DNA from: Bacteroidota bacterium
GTDB lineage: Bacteria > Bacteroidota > Bacteroidia > Bacteroidales > F082
Assembly: GCA_009773165.1 (NCBI GenBank)
Contig: WOUZ01000008.1
Location: 124,001 to 188,000, forward strand
DNA: 64,000 nucleotides
Reading direction: 5' to 3'
A program made the translations under genes and the position numbers. Shown here in pieces: positions 1-8,142 of this stretch; position 1 is the first letter of the stretch, and every line of letters starts with the position of its first letter. A model generated the notes under the pieces. The model was not told where the DNA came from, searched no databases, and worked only from the letters and a program-made list of their open reading frames with translations.

Positions 1-78
1 AGCAGGATCAAAGAATTAATGCAATCGATTTCGAAAAACAATCTGAGACCGAAAGAGCTTCAGTTTTGCTCTTTATAA
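1..78 (+). CDS. possible C-terminal end of a gene entering from the left
   Basis: Frame 1 is open from the window edge to a TAA at 76-78 and ends in ...RPKELQFCSL. It would overlap the stop of the convergent neighbour by 19 bases. A second frame (from base 3 to a TAG at 90-92) is also open, so the reading frame is uncertain. No family can be recognised in so short a piece. Confidence 0.2.
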   Translation, partial: SRIKELMQSISKNNLRPKELQFCSL

Positions 79-749
79 TCTTCTTCACTTAGAACGTTCC
101 CTTGCTCATCATAACTCAACCACTTGCCTGATTTTAATCCATTTTTAAAACTACCCTTCATTTGGACAAGCCCTGATTCATAATAAAAAGTAAACAACCC
201 ATCTGGCTGATCATCCTTAAAATTCGAAACTGACATCATTTTACCATCCTCAAAAAATTTTGTTGAAAGTCCGTTTTTCAGTCCTACACTATAGAATGTC
301 TCCTCTGCTTTCTGAGCTGTTCCAGGATAGTAAACAATTGTAAGTCCTTCAAGAAGATCATTTTTATAACTTTCCTCCGAGAGAAGCACCCCATCAGCAT
401 CGCTATATATTCTCCAGATACTATCTTTCTTTTGATCGAAATAAATTCCTTCTGCAATCAAAATTCCATTTTTACTATAACTCTTGTTAATGGCTTTAAA
501 TCCGTTTTTCGAAAATTCATTGGTAGCTCTTTTACTACCATCTTCATAAAAATATTGAAAAATGCCAACAGGCTGGTTATCATGAAACCTACCTTTATAA
601 CGCAGACTACCATTTGAATACCTTCCCTCCCAGGCTCCAAACTTTTTTCCGGAATCATCTTGTTGGTTTATATCTTCCTGACTAAATGATACATAAGGAT
701 TAAGAACAAACAATATTGTACAACTTAATAAACAAATGAAATTCTTCAT
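60..749 (-). CDS. exported MORN-variant (YwqK-like) repeat protein
   Basis: A 229-residue protein with an N-terminal signal peptide (MKNFICLLSC...YVSFSQ) followed by several copies of a short repeat of the type G.Y.NG.L...G.F....P.G....Y...G. This is the MORN_2/YwqK pattern. Such repeats form extended beta structure. The name YwqK antitoxin is a database label and says little about function here. The start at 749 is preferred over an in-frame ATG at 770 because a TAnnTTTG promoter box covers 768-775, so the longer form would not be transcribed. It is divergent from recR, with the two -7 boxes about 20 bases apart. The product is predicted to be periplasmic or surface-exposed; its role is unknown. 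Confidence 0.8.
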   Translation of the reverse strand: MKNFICLLSCTILFVLNPYVSFSQEDINQQDDSGKKFGAWEGRYSNGSLRYKGRFHDNQPVGIFQYFYEDGSKRATNEFSKNGFKAINKSYSKNGILIAEGIYFDQKKDSIWRIYSDADGVLLSEESYKNDLLEGLTIVYYPGTAQKAEETFYSVGLKNGLSTKFFEDGKMMSVSNFKDDQPDGLFTFYYESGLVQMKGSFKNGLKSGKWLSYDEQGNVLSEEDYKEQN

Positions 750-767
750 GGAATTGAGATTAATCGA

Positions 768-775
768 CAAAAATA
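768..775 (-). promoter_or_regulatory. -7 promoter box (TATTTTTG) of the MORN-repeat gene
   Basis: Matches the Bacteroidota TAnnTTTG box and lies 18 bases upstream of the chosen start at 749. It decides the start codon. No convincing -33 element is visible. Confidence 0.6.
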
Positions 776-795
776 CGAAGCATTCAGAAATATTC

Positions 796-803
796 TACTT
801 TTG
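796..803 (+). promoter_or_regulatory. -7 promoter box (TACTTTTG) of recR
   Basis: TAnnTTTG match 14 bases before the TTG start of recR. It is back-to-back with the opposite-strand box at 768-775, giving a compact divergent promoter. Confidence 0.6.
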
Positions 804-817
804 CCAAAACGTTAAAA

Positions 818-1429
818 TTGACTGAATATTCTTCCATCTTATTAGAAAATGCTGTTAATGAATTGTCGCGCCTGCCGGGTGTTGGCAAAAAAACAGCTTT
901 ACGCCTTGCTTTACACCTTTTACGGGAGGATGGGTCGCGAACCGAAGCTTTGGCACGTTCGCTCCAGCAACTTCGTGAAAAGATTATGTTTTGTAAACGG
1001 TGTCACAATATTTCAGATAATGAAACCTGCGGTATTTGCAGCAACCCGCGCCGCGATGAAAACATTTTGTGTGTTGTAGAAGATATGCGCGATGTAATGG
1101 CTATTGAACGAACTTCGAGTTTTAGCGGCCTTTACCATGTGCTTGGAGGTGTAATCAGCCCTGTCGAAGGCATTGCTCCGTCTGACCTTCATATCGCCTC
1201 TTTGGTTCAACGAATCATAGTTGAAGATATTAAAGAGATAATTTTAGCTTTACCAGCAACAATTGAGGGAGATACTACGGGATATTACATCTACCGGCAA
1301 GTAAAAAATGAAGGATTAAAAGTTTCATCAATAGCAAAAGGTGTTGCTATTGGTGATGCTTTGGAGTTTGCTGATGAAGTTACTTTGGGGCGATCCATTC
1401 AAAATCGCATTCCTTTCGAAGCCCTTTAA
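818..1429 (+). CDS. recR: recombination mediator RecR
   Basis: A 203-residue RecR, the usual length. RecR works with RecO/RecF to load RecA on gapped single-stranded DNA. Visible parts in order: helix-hairpin-helix region (about 10-30, SRLPGVGKKTA), a four-cysteine zinc finger (C59, C62, C71, C74) and a Toprim domain (about 80-175) containing VVEDMRDV. The start is TTG at 818; no in-frame ATG gives the conserved N-terminus. The TAA at 1427-1429 overlaps the stop codon of the convergent gene at 1426, so there is no room for a terminator between them. Confidence 0.96.
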   Translation: MTEYSSILLENAVNELSRLPGVGKKTALRLALHLLREDGSRTEALARSLQQLREKIMFCKRCHNISDNETCGICSNPRRDENILCVVEDMRDVMAIERTSSFSGLYHVLGGVISPVEGIAPSDLHIASLVQRIIVEDIKEIILALPATIEGDTTGYYIYRQVKNEGLKVSSIAKGVAIGDALEFADEVTLGRSIQNRIPFEAL

Positions 1430-1701
1430 TCAATGTGGAAGTTTTGTTCCTCCTTAGCTACTGAAAATGTGTCACCAAAAAGGTCGAGCTGACGTTCTGA
1501 AACAAAGAACTGTTTTGGCACCTGAACATCATAATTGTTAGCATATTTATCAATGCTCTTTTTGATGAGTTTGATAATGGTAGTTTTGCGCGCTTTGCAA
1601 TAATTTGTCAAAGAGCGGTACTGCTTTTCAGAGAGTTTAAATTTAACTTCCTTAAACTTAATCTTTCTCTTTTTGGACTTTTTTTTGCCTTTCTTTTTCA
1701 T
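1426..1701 (-). CDS. small lysine-rich ribbon-helix-helix-like protein
   Basis: A 91-residue protein. The first 20 residues are almost all Lys/Arg. Residues about 20-58 have the spacing of a ribbon-helix-helix DNA-binding fold: a strand VKFKLS, a helix around EKQYRSLTNYCKARKTT, and a second helix around IIKLIKKSIDKYANNY. The C-terminal 30 residues are acidic to neutral. I read it as a probable DNA-binding protein, with the basic tail adding nonspecific contacts; no target is evident. It is convergent with recR and the two stop codons overlap. It has no obvious toxin partner. The fold call is inference from pattern only. Confidence 0.65.
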   Translation of the reverse strand: MKKKGKKKSKKRKIKFKEVKFKLSEKQYRSLTNYCKARKTTIIKLIKKSIDKYANNYDVQVPKQFFVSERQLDLFGDTFSVAKEEQNFHID

Positions 1702-1779
1702 AGGCAGTTTTTATTTGCTGCAAGTTAAGAATATTCGCTTTAGAAACACCAAATAAAAAGATATTTAGCTTATTCAGAA

Positions 1780-3168
1780 TTATTCTCTATTTTTCATCCA
1801 ATCTAAAAGTTTATCAGCCAGCTCTTTAGCTTGCACCACTGATTTTCCTTCAGCATAAACACGAATTATAGGTTCTGTATTTGATTTACGCAAATGCACC
1901 CAACCATCTTCGAAATCGATTTTGACTCCATCAATTGTAGTGACTTTCTCATGTCCAAAATCAGCAGCAATTTCGGCCAAAATCATATCAACATTTGTAT
2001 CGGGAGCAAGGTTGATTTTGTTTTTTGACATATGGTAATCAGGAAATGTTTTGCGCAATCCTGAACAAGTTTTTCCAGATGTTGCCAATTGCGTCAGGAA
2101 CAACGCAATGCCTACCAATGCATCGCGGCCGTAGTGAAGTTCAGGATAAATAACACCTCCGTTTCCTTCACCTCCGATAATGGCTTGTTTACTTTTCATC
2201 ATCTCCACCACATTTACCTCGCCAACGGCAGCAGCAAAATATTCCATGCCATGTTTTTTTGTTACATCGGCAAGAGCACGGGTTGAAGACAGGTTCGAAA
2301 CTGTATTGCCTTTTTGATGACTCAAAACATAATCCGCAACAGCAACAAGTGTATATTCTTCACCAAACATTTCACCGTTTTCATCAACAATTGCAAGCCT
2401 GTCAACATCAGGATCTACCACAAAACCCAGGTCGCTTTTTGTTTTCTTCACTAATTTCGACAACTCTGTTAGGTGCTCAGGCAAGGGTTCCGGATTATGC
2501 GGAAATAATCCGTTTGGATTACAATATAGCTCATGAACTGTTTCAACTCCCAATGCATGTAATAAGGCTGGAATAGCTATTCCACCCGTTGAATTAACAG
2601 CATCTACCACTACTTTAAAACCAGCACGACGAATTGCCTCAGCATCCACAAGCGGAAGATCCATCACCATTTGGATATGTTTATCGATCCAGCCATGCGA
2701 TTTATTGTAAGTTCCAATAGATTCAACATCATAAAAAACAAACTGTTGATTGTCTATAATTGACAATAGCTCAGTGCCTTCAGATGCTGAAATAAACTCC
2801 CCTTTTTCGTTCAGGAGCTTAAGGGCATTCCACTGCGAAGGATTGTGACTTGCTGTAAGAATGATACCAGCATCGGCATTCATTCCTGGCACAGCAATTT
2901 CAACTGTTGGAGTAGTTGATAAACCAACGTCAAACACATCAGCACCCATCGACATCAATGTGCCACAAACCAAGTGATTAACCATTTCACCGGAAACGCG
3001 TGCATCACGCCCTACTACTACTTTTAATTTACCATCATCAGTTTTTCTTTTGCGAATCAGCTGCAAAAAGGCTGCAGTGAACTGAATGATATCAACAGGA
3101 GTCAGATTTTCGCCAACAACACCTCCAATAGTTCCACGAATACCAGAGATTGATTTTATGAGTGTCAT
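1780..3168 (-). CDS. glmM: phosphoglucosamine mutase / phosphohexomutase
   Basis: A 462-residue alpha-D-phosphohexomutase. Expected reaction: glucosamine-6-phosphate to glucosamine-1-phosphate, feeding UDP-GlcNAc for peptidoglycan and LPS. Visible motifs: phosphoserine loop TASHNP with Ser107; metal-binding DPDVDR at about 252-257; sugar-binding GEGNGG at about 333-338; phosphate-binding RKSNTEP at about 427-433. The start MTLIKSISGIRG is typical of Bacteroidota homologues. A longer in-frame start at 3201 would sit upstream of a TAnnTTTG box at 3189-3196, so 3168 is chosen. Specificity for glucosamine rather than mannose or glucose phosphates is inferred from the phylum, not proven by the motifs. 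Confidence 0.88.
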   Translation of the reverse strand: MTLIKSISGIRGTIGGVVGENLTPVDIIQFTAAFLQLIRKRKTDDGKLKVVVGRDARVSGEMVNHLVCGTLMSMGADVFDVGLSTTPTVEIAVPGMNADAGIILTASHNPSQWNALKLLNEKGEFISASEGTELLSIIDNQQFVFYDVESIGTYNKSHGWIDKHIQMVMDLPLVDAEAIRRAGFKVVVDAVNSTGGIAIPALLHALGVETVHELYCNPNGLFPHNPEPLPEHLTELSKLVKKTKSDLGFVVDPDVDRLAIVDENGEMFGEEYTLVAVADYVLSHQKGNTVSNLSSTRALADVTKKHGMEYFAAAVGEVNVVEMMKSKQAIIGGEGNGGVIYPELHYGRDALVGIALFLTQLATSGKTCSGLRKTFPDYHMSKNKINLAPDTNVDMILAEIAADFGHEKVTTIDGVKIDFEDGWVHLRKSNTEPIIRVYAEGKSVVQAKELADKLLDWMKNRE

Positions 3169-3188
3169 ACCAACGTTTTTTGGAAGTG

Positions 3189-3196
3189 CAAATGTA
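3189..3196 (-). promoter_or_regulatory. -7 promoter box (TACATTTG) of glmM
   Basis: TAnnTTTG match 20 bases upstream of the ATG at 3168. It supports the shorter start. Confidence 0.6.
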
Positions 3197-3201
3197 TCCA
3201 A

Positions 3202-3571
3202 AGTATATGATGAAACAATCTTTTCTTATCGATAATTACAGCACTTTATTTCAAAATATATGCTTTTTATCATTCTTATAGGTTGAAAAAATACCTTATT
3301 CAATGAATTTACCTGTTTTACACAAGGGCGTTTTCTACACCTTTAATTATTAACATTTAACAACAATTAAAAAGTTAATAAAAAAACAAACTCAGATGTT
3401 CAAACAGCCATAAGACTGTAATATCTTTACGCGGTTAAAAAGTTAATTAAACATATACGGACTTACTTAAGCCGTGGTACAAAATACTGTTTTACAGTCG
3501 TTTAAATGTGATTAATGACTTTGATAAGGTTTAGAGTATATCAAGATACAAATCAGGTTGCTGAAAAGTAT
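3202..3571. other. intergenic region, no gene seen
   Basis: AT-rich spacer between divergently transcribed glmM and the TPR gene. It is larger than two promoters need. A small inverted repeat (ACTGT TTT ACAGT) lies at 3486-3498. I find no open frame and no tRNA. A small RNA or regulatory leader cannot be excluded. Confidence 0.5.
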
Positions 3572-3579
3572 TACTTTTG
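3572..3579 (+). promoter_or_regulatory. -7 promoter box (TACTTTTG) of the TPR gene
   Basis: TAnnTTTG match 21 bases before the ATG at 3601. It overlaps a spurious upstream TTG start at 3577, so that start is rejected. Confidence 0.6.
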
Positions 3580-3600
3580 CAGCATAATAGGAAAAAGAAA

Positions 3601-5013
3601 ATGATGAGTGAAGATTTTCAATGGGAAGATGATTTTCAAATTGAAGAGTTAGCAGCACGTTTCGAAGATATGGTTCGGAATGGGTTGGATAGCTATTTTG
3701 ATTCTGAAGAATTTGAGGCTCTTATTGATTATTATCAGCTAAACTTTAACAGCGACAAAGCAAGGCAAGCGCTTACGGTAGGTATGAAAATGCATCCCTA
3801 TAACAATCGCCTGAAAATCATGTCGGCCCGTCAAATGGCTGTTGATGGCAAATATATAAATGCACTCAATCTTTTAGATGAAATAGAGACAACAGAACCA
3901 GCTGATGTGGATATTTTGCTGACAAAAGGTTCGGTTTACAGCATGATGCTTGATTTTTCCAAAGCTGTGAAGGAATACGAAAAAGCATTGGTTATTGTAG
4001 ATGAAGATGAGATGGAAGAAATTTTCTCGACCATCGCCTTTGAATATGAAAACATGGGAGCGTTTGACTCAGCCCTGGATTACCTTTTCAAAGCATTGGA
4101 AATAAGTGAGTATCCCGAACAGATATTATTCGAAATAGGCATGTGTTACGAAATGGCTTCCAGATTAGAAGACTCTGTCAGCTTTTTCACAAAATATCTT
4201 GAAGAGCAGCCTTCAAGTACAGCATCATGGTTCAATTTAGGACTTTCCTTTCATCACCTCGAACTATATGAAAAAGCAATTGATGCATTTGAATATGTAA
4301 TTGCAATAGATGAGAGTTATATTCCAGCCTATATTAATATGGCCCAAAGCTATGCTGCCAGCGGGGAATACCATAAAGCAATAGAGGTTTATCATGAAAC
4401 AGAGGCTTACGAAAAACCCGAATCTCTTACATTATATTATATAGGAGAATGTTACGAAAAACTTCAGGATTATGAACAGGCACTAAAGTATTATCAGCAA
4501 GCCATTGAAGTTGATGAGAATCTACCGGATGCCTGGGCTGGAATTGGTATAATTCATGATGAAATGGGTGATGCTGAAAAGGCAATTCATTATGTTGAAA
4601 AAGCCATTGAACTTGACGATCTGAACACCGAATTTCACTTGATCGCAGCTGATCTTTTTATCAAAACGAATAGAACAGATAAAGCTAAGGAGCATTTTCA
4701 GCGTATCGAAGAAATTGATCCTCTCGATCCTGATTTGTGGAAAGAATATGCATATATGCACATACTCAGCGGCGAAAACGAAAAAGCCGTTCAGGTTTTA
4801 AAAACCGGTCTTATCCATCAACCTCAGAACGCAAGCATAATTTACCGTTTGGTGGCAGCACTTATTTTAAATAAGAATACCACACAAGCCTATTATTACC
4901 TTGAAACAGCACTTGAAATTGATTATAAAGGACATGAAGAATTGTTTGAGTTTATGCCATCCCTTCGAAACAATCAGAAAGTGAATGATTTAATCAATCA
5001 ATATTTGCCTTAA
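3601..5013 (+). CDS. tetratricopeptide repeat protein
   Basis: A 470-residue acidic protein without a signal peptide, made almost entirely of TPR units (A..Y...G.Y..A...Y..AL...P pattern) from about residue 30 to the end, for example the run around EYEKALVIVDEDE and the clear unit LKYYQQAIEVDENLPDAW. TPR arrays are protein-binding scaffolds. The start is ATG 3601 or 3604. The downstream aldehyde dehydrogenase begins 52 bases later on the same strand. No catalytic domain is visible, so the partner is unknown. It is predicted to be cytoplasmic. Confidence 0.85.
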   Translation: MMSEDFQWEDDFQIEELAARFEDMVRNGLDSYFDSEEFEALIDYYQLNFNSDKARQALTVGMKMHPYNNRLKIMSARQMAVDGKYINALNLLDEIETTEPADVDILLTKGSVYSMMLDFSKAVKEYEKALVIVDEDEMEEIFSTIAFEYENMGAFDSALDYLFKALEISEYPEQILFEIGMCYEMASRLEDSVSFFTKYLEEQPSSTASWFNLGLSFHHLELYEKAIDAFEYVIAIDESYIPAYINMAQSYAASGEYHKAIEVYHETEAYEKPESLTLYYIGECYEKLQDYEQALKYYQQAIEVDENLPDAWAGIGIIHDEMGDAEKAIHYVEKAIELDDLNTEFHLIAADLFIKTNRTDKAKEHFQRIEEIDPLDPDLWKEYAYMHILSGENEKAVQVLKTGLIHQPQNASIIYRLVAALILNKNTTQAYYYLETALEIDYKGHEELFEFMPSLRNNQKVNDLINQYLP

Positions 5014-5065
5014 AGCGGGCTTTTGATCCATTGATTATTCAGGTAGAAAACAATAAAACTTAAGG

Positions 5066-6445
5066 ATGATGAATTCAGTGGATATTCCAACAATCGTTCA
5101 ACAGCAGAAAGAGTTTTTCTCGACCTGTAAAACTCTTCCTGTAAGTTTCAGAATTTCACAGCTAAAAAAGCTCAAAAAACTCATTCAGGAGAATGAGAAA
5201 TTGATTTCGGAGGCTCTTTACCAGGATTTAGGCAAGTCGGAATTCGAAGCCTATACAACAGAAATAGGGATAGTTTTAGAAGAACTCGGCTTATTTTTAA
5301 AAAAGACAAAAAGATGGTCTGCAAGACACCATGTTTCTGATCCAATCGCTGCATTTCCTTCATCAAGTTTTATTCTTCCTGAACCACACGGTGTTTCATT
5401 GATTATTTCACCCTGGAATTATCCTTTCCAATTGGCTGTAGCACCGCTTGTTGCAGCTATTGCGACAGGAAATTGTGTCGTTATTAAACCCTCTGAACTC
5501 AGCACAAAAACTTCTGAGATTCTTGAGAAACTTATAAACAGTAACTTTGAAGCCAGCTATATTCATGTAATAAATGGTGATGCTGCTACAAGTCAGGCGT
5601 TACTTCGTGAGCATTTCGATATGATTTTCTTCACGGGGAGTCCGCGTGTTGGCAAGATTGTTATGAAAGCGGCATCAGAGCATCTGATTCCTGTCGTGCT
5701 TGAGCTTGGAGGGAAAAGCCCTGTGATTGTTGATAAAGGTACAGATATTGGCCTAACAGCAAAGCGTATCATTTGGGGTAAAAGCATCAATGCCGGACAA
5801 ACTTGCATTGCCCCGGATTATGTTTTAGTGGAAGAAAGTCAACAGAAAAGTTTGATTGAAGCCATGCGGAAAGCTGCCATCGAGATGTTTGGTGAAGATG
5901 CACAAAAGAGTCCCGATTATCCACGTATCATCAACGAAACCAATGTTTTAAGGATGCAGCAGATGATGGAAAAAGGTAAAGTAGAGTTCGGAGGACAGTC
6001 TGATCTTTCTAAAAAGTTTGTTGCTTTAACTATTATTTCTTCACCTGATTTACAGTCTTCGTTGATGCAGGAAGAAATCTTTGGACCAATACTGCCAGTT
6101 ATTAGTTATAAAACATGGGACGATGCACTGCATTTTGTTAAAAGCAAGCCAAAGCCTTTGGCTTTATATATTTTCACAAATAATAAAGGGAATCTTCGGT
6201 CGGCACTTCAGCAGCTCAGCGCTGGAGGCGTCACTGTTAATGATACCATTATGCATTTCACAAATGGATCATTACCATTTGGAGGTGCGGGTTTCAGTGG
6301 CATTGGAAGCTATCATGGGAAAGCAGGTTTCATTGCTTTTTCGCATATGAAGCCAGTAATGAAAAGAGCAACATGGCTTGATCTCCCTTTGCGATACCCG
6401 CCATTTAAGAACAAATTGAAATTGGTGAAATTAGTTTTAAAATAA
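5066..6445 (+). CDS. class 3-type aldehyde dehydrogenase
   Basis: A 459-residue NAD(P)+-dependent aldehyde dehydrogenase of the ALDH3 type, oxidising aldehydes to acids. Visible features: oxyanion Asn118 in SPWNYP, Lys141 in KPSE, nucleotide-binding FFTGSPRVGK (188-197), general base Glu213 in ELGGKSP and catalytic Cys247 in GQTC. The C-terminal SYHGKAGFIAFSH motif and basic tail are typical of the fatty or aromatic aldehyde ALDH3 branch. It lies within a co-directional run that continues 9 bases later with DUF368. Substrate cannot be read from sequence. ATGs at 5066 and 5069 are both possible. Confidence 0.92.
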   Translation: MMNSVDIPTIVQQQKEFFSTCKTLPVSFRISQLKKLKKLIQENEKLISEALYQDLGKSEFEAYTTEIGIVLEELGLFLKKTKRWSARHHVSDPIAAFPSSSFILPEPHGVSLIISPWNYPFQLAVAPLVAAIATGNCVVIKPSELSTKTSEILEKLINSNFEASYIHVINGDAATSQALLREHFDMIFFTGSPRVGKIVMKAASEHLIPVVLELGGKSPVIVDKGTDIGLTAKRIIWGKSINAGQTCIAPDYVLVEESQQKSLIEAMRKAAIEMFGEDAQKSPDYPRIINETNVLRMQQMMEKGKVEFGGQSDLSKKFVALTIISSPDLQSSLMQEEIFGPILPVISYKTWDDALHFVKSKPKPLALYIFTNNKGNLRSALQQLSAGGVTVNDTIMHFTNGSLPFGGAGFSGIGSYHGKAGFIAFSHMKPVMKRATWLDLPLRYPPFKNKLKLVKLVLK

Positions 6446-6454
6446 TATAAAAAG

Positions 6455-7381
6455 ATGAAAGAAAGCCTTCAACTGATTTTAAAAGGCATTGCCATGGGCG
6501 CTGCCAATATCATTCCTGGAGTATCAGGCGGTACTATAGCACTTATTACCGGAATTTTTGAGCGGCTTATCAATGCTATAAAATCTATTAATTTTCAAGC
6601 AGTTAAGCTTTTACTTAGTGGTAAGTTTAGTGAATTTGCCCAACTGATTGACCTTTGGTTCTTAGTCAAAGTGTTTTCAGGTGTTGGGATTGCTATTTTT
6701 AGCTTAGCCAAATTGTTTGATTATCTCTTCACACATTATCCGGTTTTTATCTGGGCTTATTTCTTTGGTTTAATTCTGGCAAGCGTATATTTTGTCGGCA
6801 TTACAGTTAAAAAATGGTCTGTTGGTGCAATTATAAGCTTTGCACTGGGAGCCGGGATAGCTATAGCAATATCATTTATGTCGCCTGCTAGCGAAAACAG
6901 GGATTTCTTTTACCTCATTCTTTGTGGTGTTGTTGCAGTTTGCAGCATGATACTCCCCGGCATTTCAGGCTCGTTTGTATTGATATTGATGGGAAATTAT
7001 CAGCTTGTTGCTATTGAGGCTGTTAATAATCTGGATTTCAAAATTTTAACACCTGTTCTGATTGGAATGGTTGTTGGCCTGATTCTGTTTTCCCATTTTC
7101 TTTCATGGCTGTTTAAGCGGTTCAAGAACCAAACAATTGCATCACTTACAGGGTTTATTTTTGGATCTTTAGGTGTAATTTGGCCATGGAAAGAAACTAA
7201 ATATGTTCTGGATCAAGCTGGAGAGCCCATTTTAAAAAACGGTAAGCTTTTAGTTGAAAGATATATTTCAGTTCTTCCCGGGCAATTTGGCACAACTGAA
7301 ATAGTTGCTATTCTTCTTATGTTTGCAGGCATTTTGACTATTTGGCTTGTTGAAAAAAGCGCAACAAAAACAAATGAGTAA
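6455..7381 (+). CDS. DUF368 membrane protein, probable polyprenyl-phosphate transporter
   Basis: A 308-residue polytopic membrane protein of the DUF368 family, with the signature GAANIIPGVSGGTIALITG at the N-terminus and a second related half containing MILPGISGSFVLILMG. The inverted internal repeat fits a transporter. Published work on DUF368 (PopT) and DedA families implicates them in returning undecaprenyl phosphate across the cytoplasmic membrane. I transfer this role by family only. It starts 9 bases after the aldehyde dehydrogenase and ends 8 bases before aroE, so co-transcription is likely. Confidence 0.85.
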   Translation: MKESLQLILKGIAMGAANIIPGVSGGTIALITGIFERLINAIKSINFQAVKLLLSGKFSEFAQLIDLWFLVKVFSGVGIAIFSLAKLFDYLFTHYPVFIWAYFFGLILASVYFVGITVKKWSVGAIISFALGAGIAIAISFMSPASENRDFFYLILCGVVAVCSMILPGISGSFVLILMGNYQLVAIEAVNNLDFKILTPVLIGMVVGLILFSHFLSWLFKRFKNQTIASLTGFIFGSLGVIWPWKETKYVLDQAGEPILKNGKLLVERYISVLPGQFGTTEIVAILLMFAGILTIWLVEKSATKTNE

Positions 7382-7389
7382 GCATATCG

Positions 7390-8142
7390 ATGACTAAGCT
7401 ATTCGGACTCATAGGTTACCCACTTACACACTCATACTCCAAGAAACTCTTCACTGAAAAGTTTGAGAAGTTAAAAATTGATGCGCAATATGAATTGTTT
7501 CCTCTGGGAAGCATCAAAGAATTTCCCGCATTGATTGAAAACAACCCTGAATTAACAGGTTTAAATGTTACAATTCCTTACAAGCAGGAAGTTATGACAT
7601 ACCTGCATGAAATTGACTTTGCTGCAAAGATGATCGGAGCTGTTAATACCATCTCGATAAAAAGAATCAAAGGCAAACCATTTTTGAAAGGATATAATAC
7701 CGATGCATATGGTTTTGAGCAAACGCTAATATCGCTTGTGAAACCTGATACAAAAATAAAAGCACTCCTTTTGGGAGCTGGAGGAGCAGCCAGGGCGGTT
7801 CGATATATTTTAAGAAAGAATGGTATTCCATTTCGCTCCGTTGGACGTCACAATCTCAAAACAGATCAATTAATTTATGGATTGATCACTCCTTCGATTA
7901 TTGATCAGTACAAACTGATAATTAATACAACCCCGGTTGGAATGTATCCTTCAATCGATACAGCACCAGATATTCCATTCCAATATATTGGAAACGAGCA
8001 TATACTGATTGATTTAATTTATAACCCTGAAGAAACTTTATTCCTTAAAAATGGAAAAGAGAAAGGAGCATTAACTGCCAATGGCGCAAAAATGTTTGTT
8101 CTTCAGGCAGAAGAAGCGTGGAAAATATGGCAAAAAATTTAA
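7390..8142 (+). CDS. aroE: shikimate dehydrogenase
   Basis: A 250-residue NADP-dependent enzyme reducing 3-dehydroshikimate to shikimate in aromatic amino acid biosynthesis. Visible residues: shikimate-binding Ser15/Ser17 in PLTHSYS, catalytic Lys65 in NVTIPYK, Asn86 in GAVNT, Asp105 in NTDAYGF, and the glycine-rich nucleotide loop LLGAGGAARAV. It is slightly shorter than the E. coli enzyme, as usual in this phylum. The last 16 bases overlap the start of the Nramp-like gene, indicating translational coupling. Confidence 0.95.
   Translation: MTKLFGLIGYPLTHSYSKKLFTEKFEKLKIDAQYELFPLGSIKEFPALIENNPELTGLNVTIPYKQEVMTYLHEIDFAAKMIGAVNTISIKRIKGKPFLKGYNTDAYGFEQTLISLVKPDTKIKALLLGAGGAARAVRYILRKNGIPFRSVGRHNLKTDQLIYGLITPSIIDQYKLIINTTPVGMYPSIDTAPDIPFQYIGNEHILIDLIYNPEETLFLKNGKEKGALTANGAKMFVLQAEEAWKIWQKI

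Noticed and set aside
3486-3498. Small inverted repeat ACTGT TTT ACAGT upstream of the TPR gene
   Set aside because: Only five base pairs and no matching site elsewhere in the window; too weak to call an operator.
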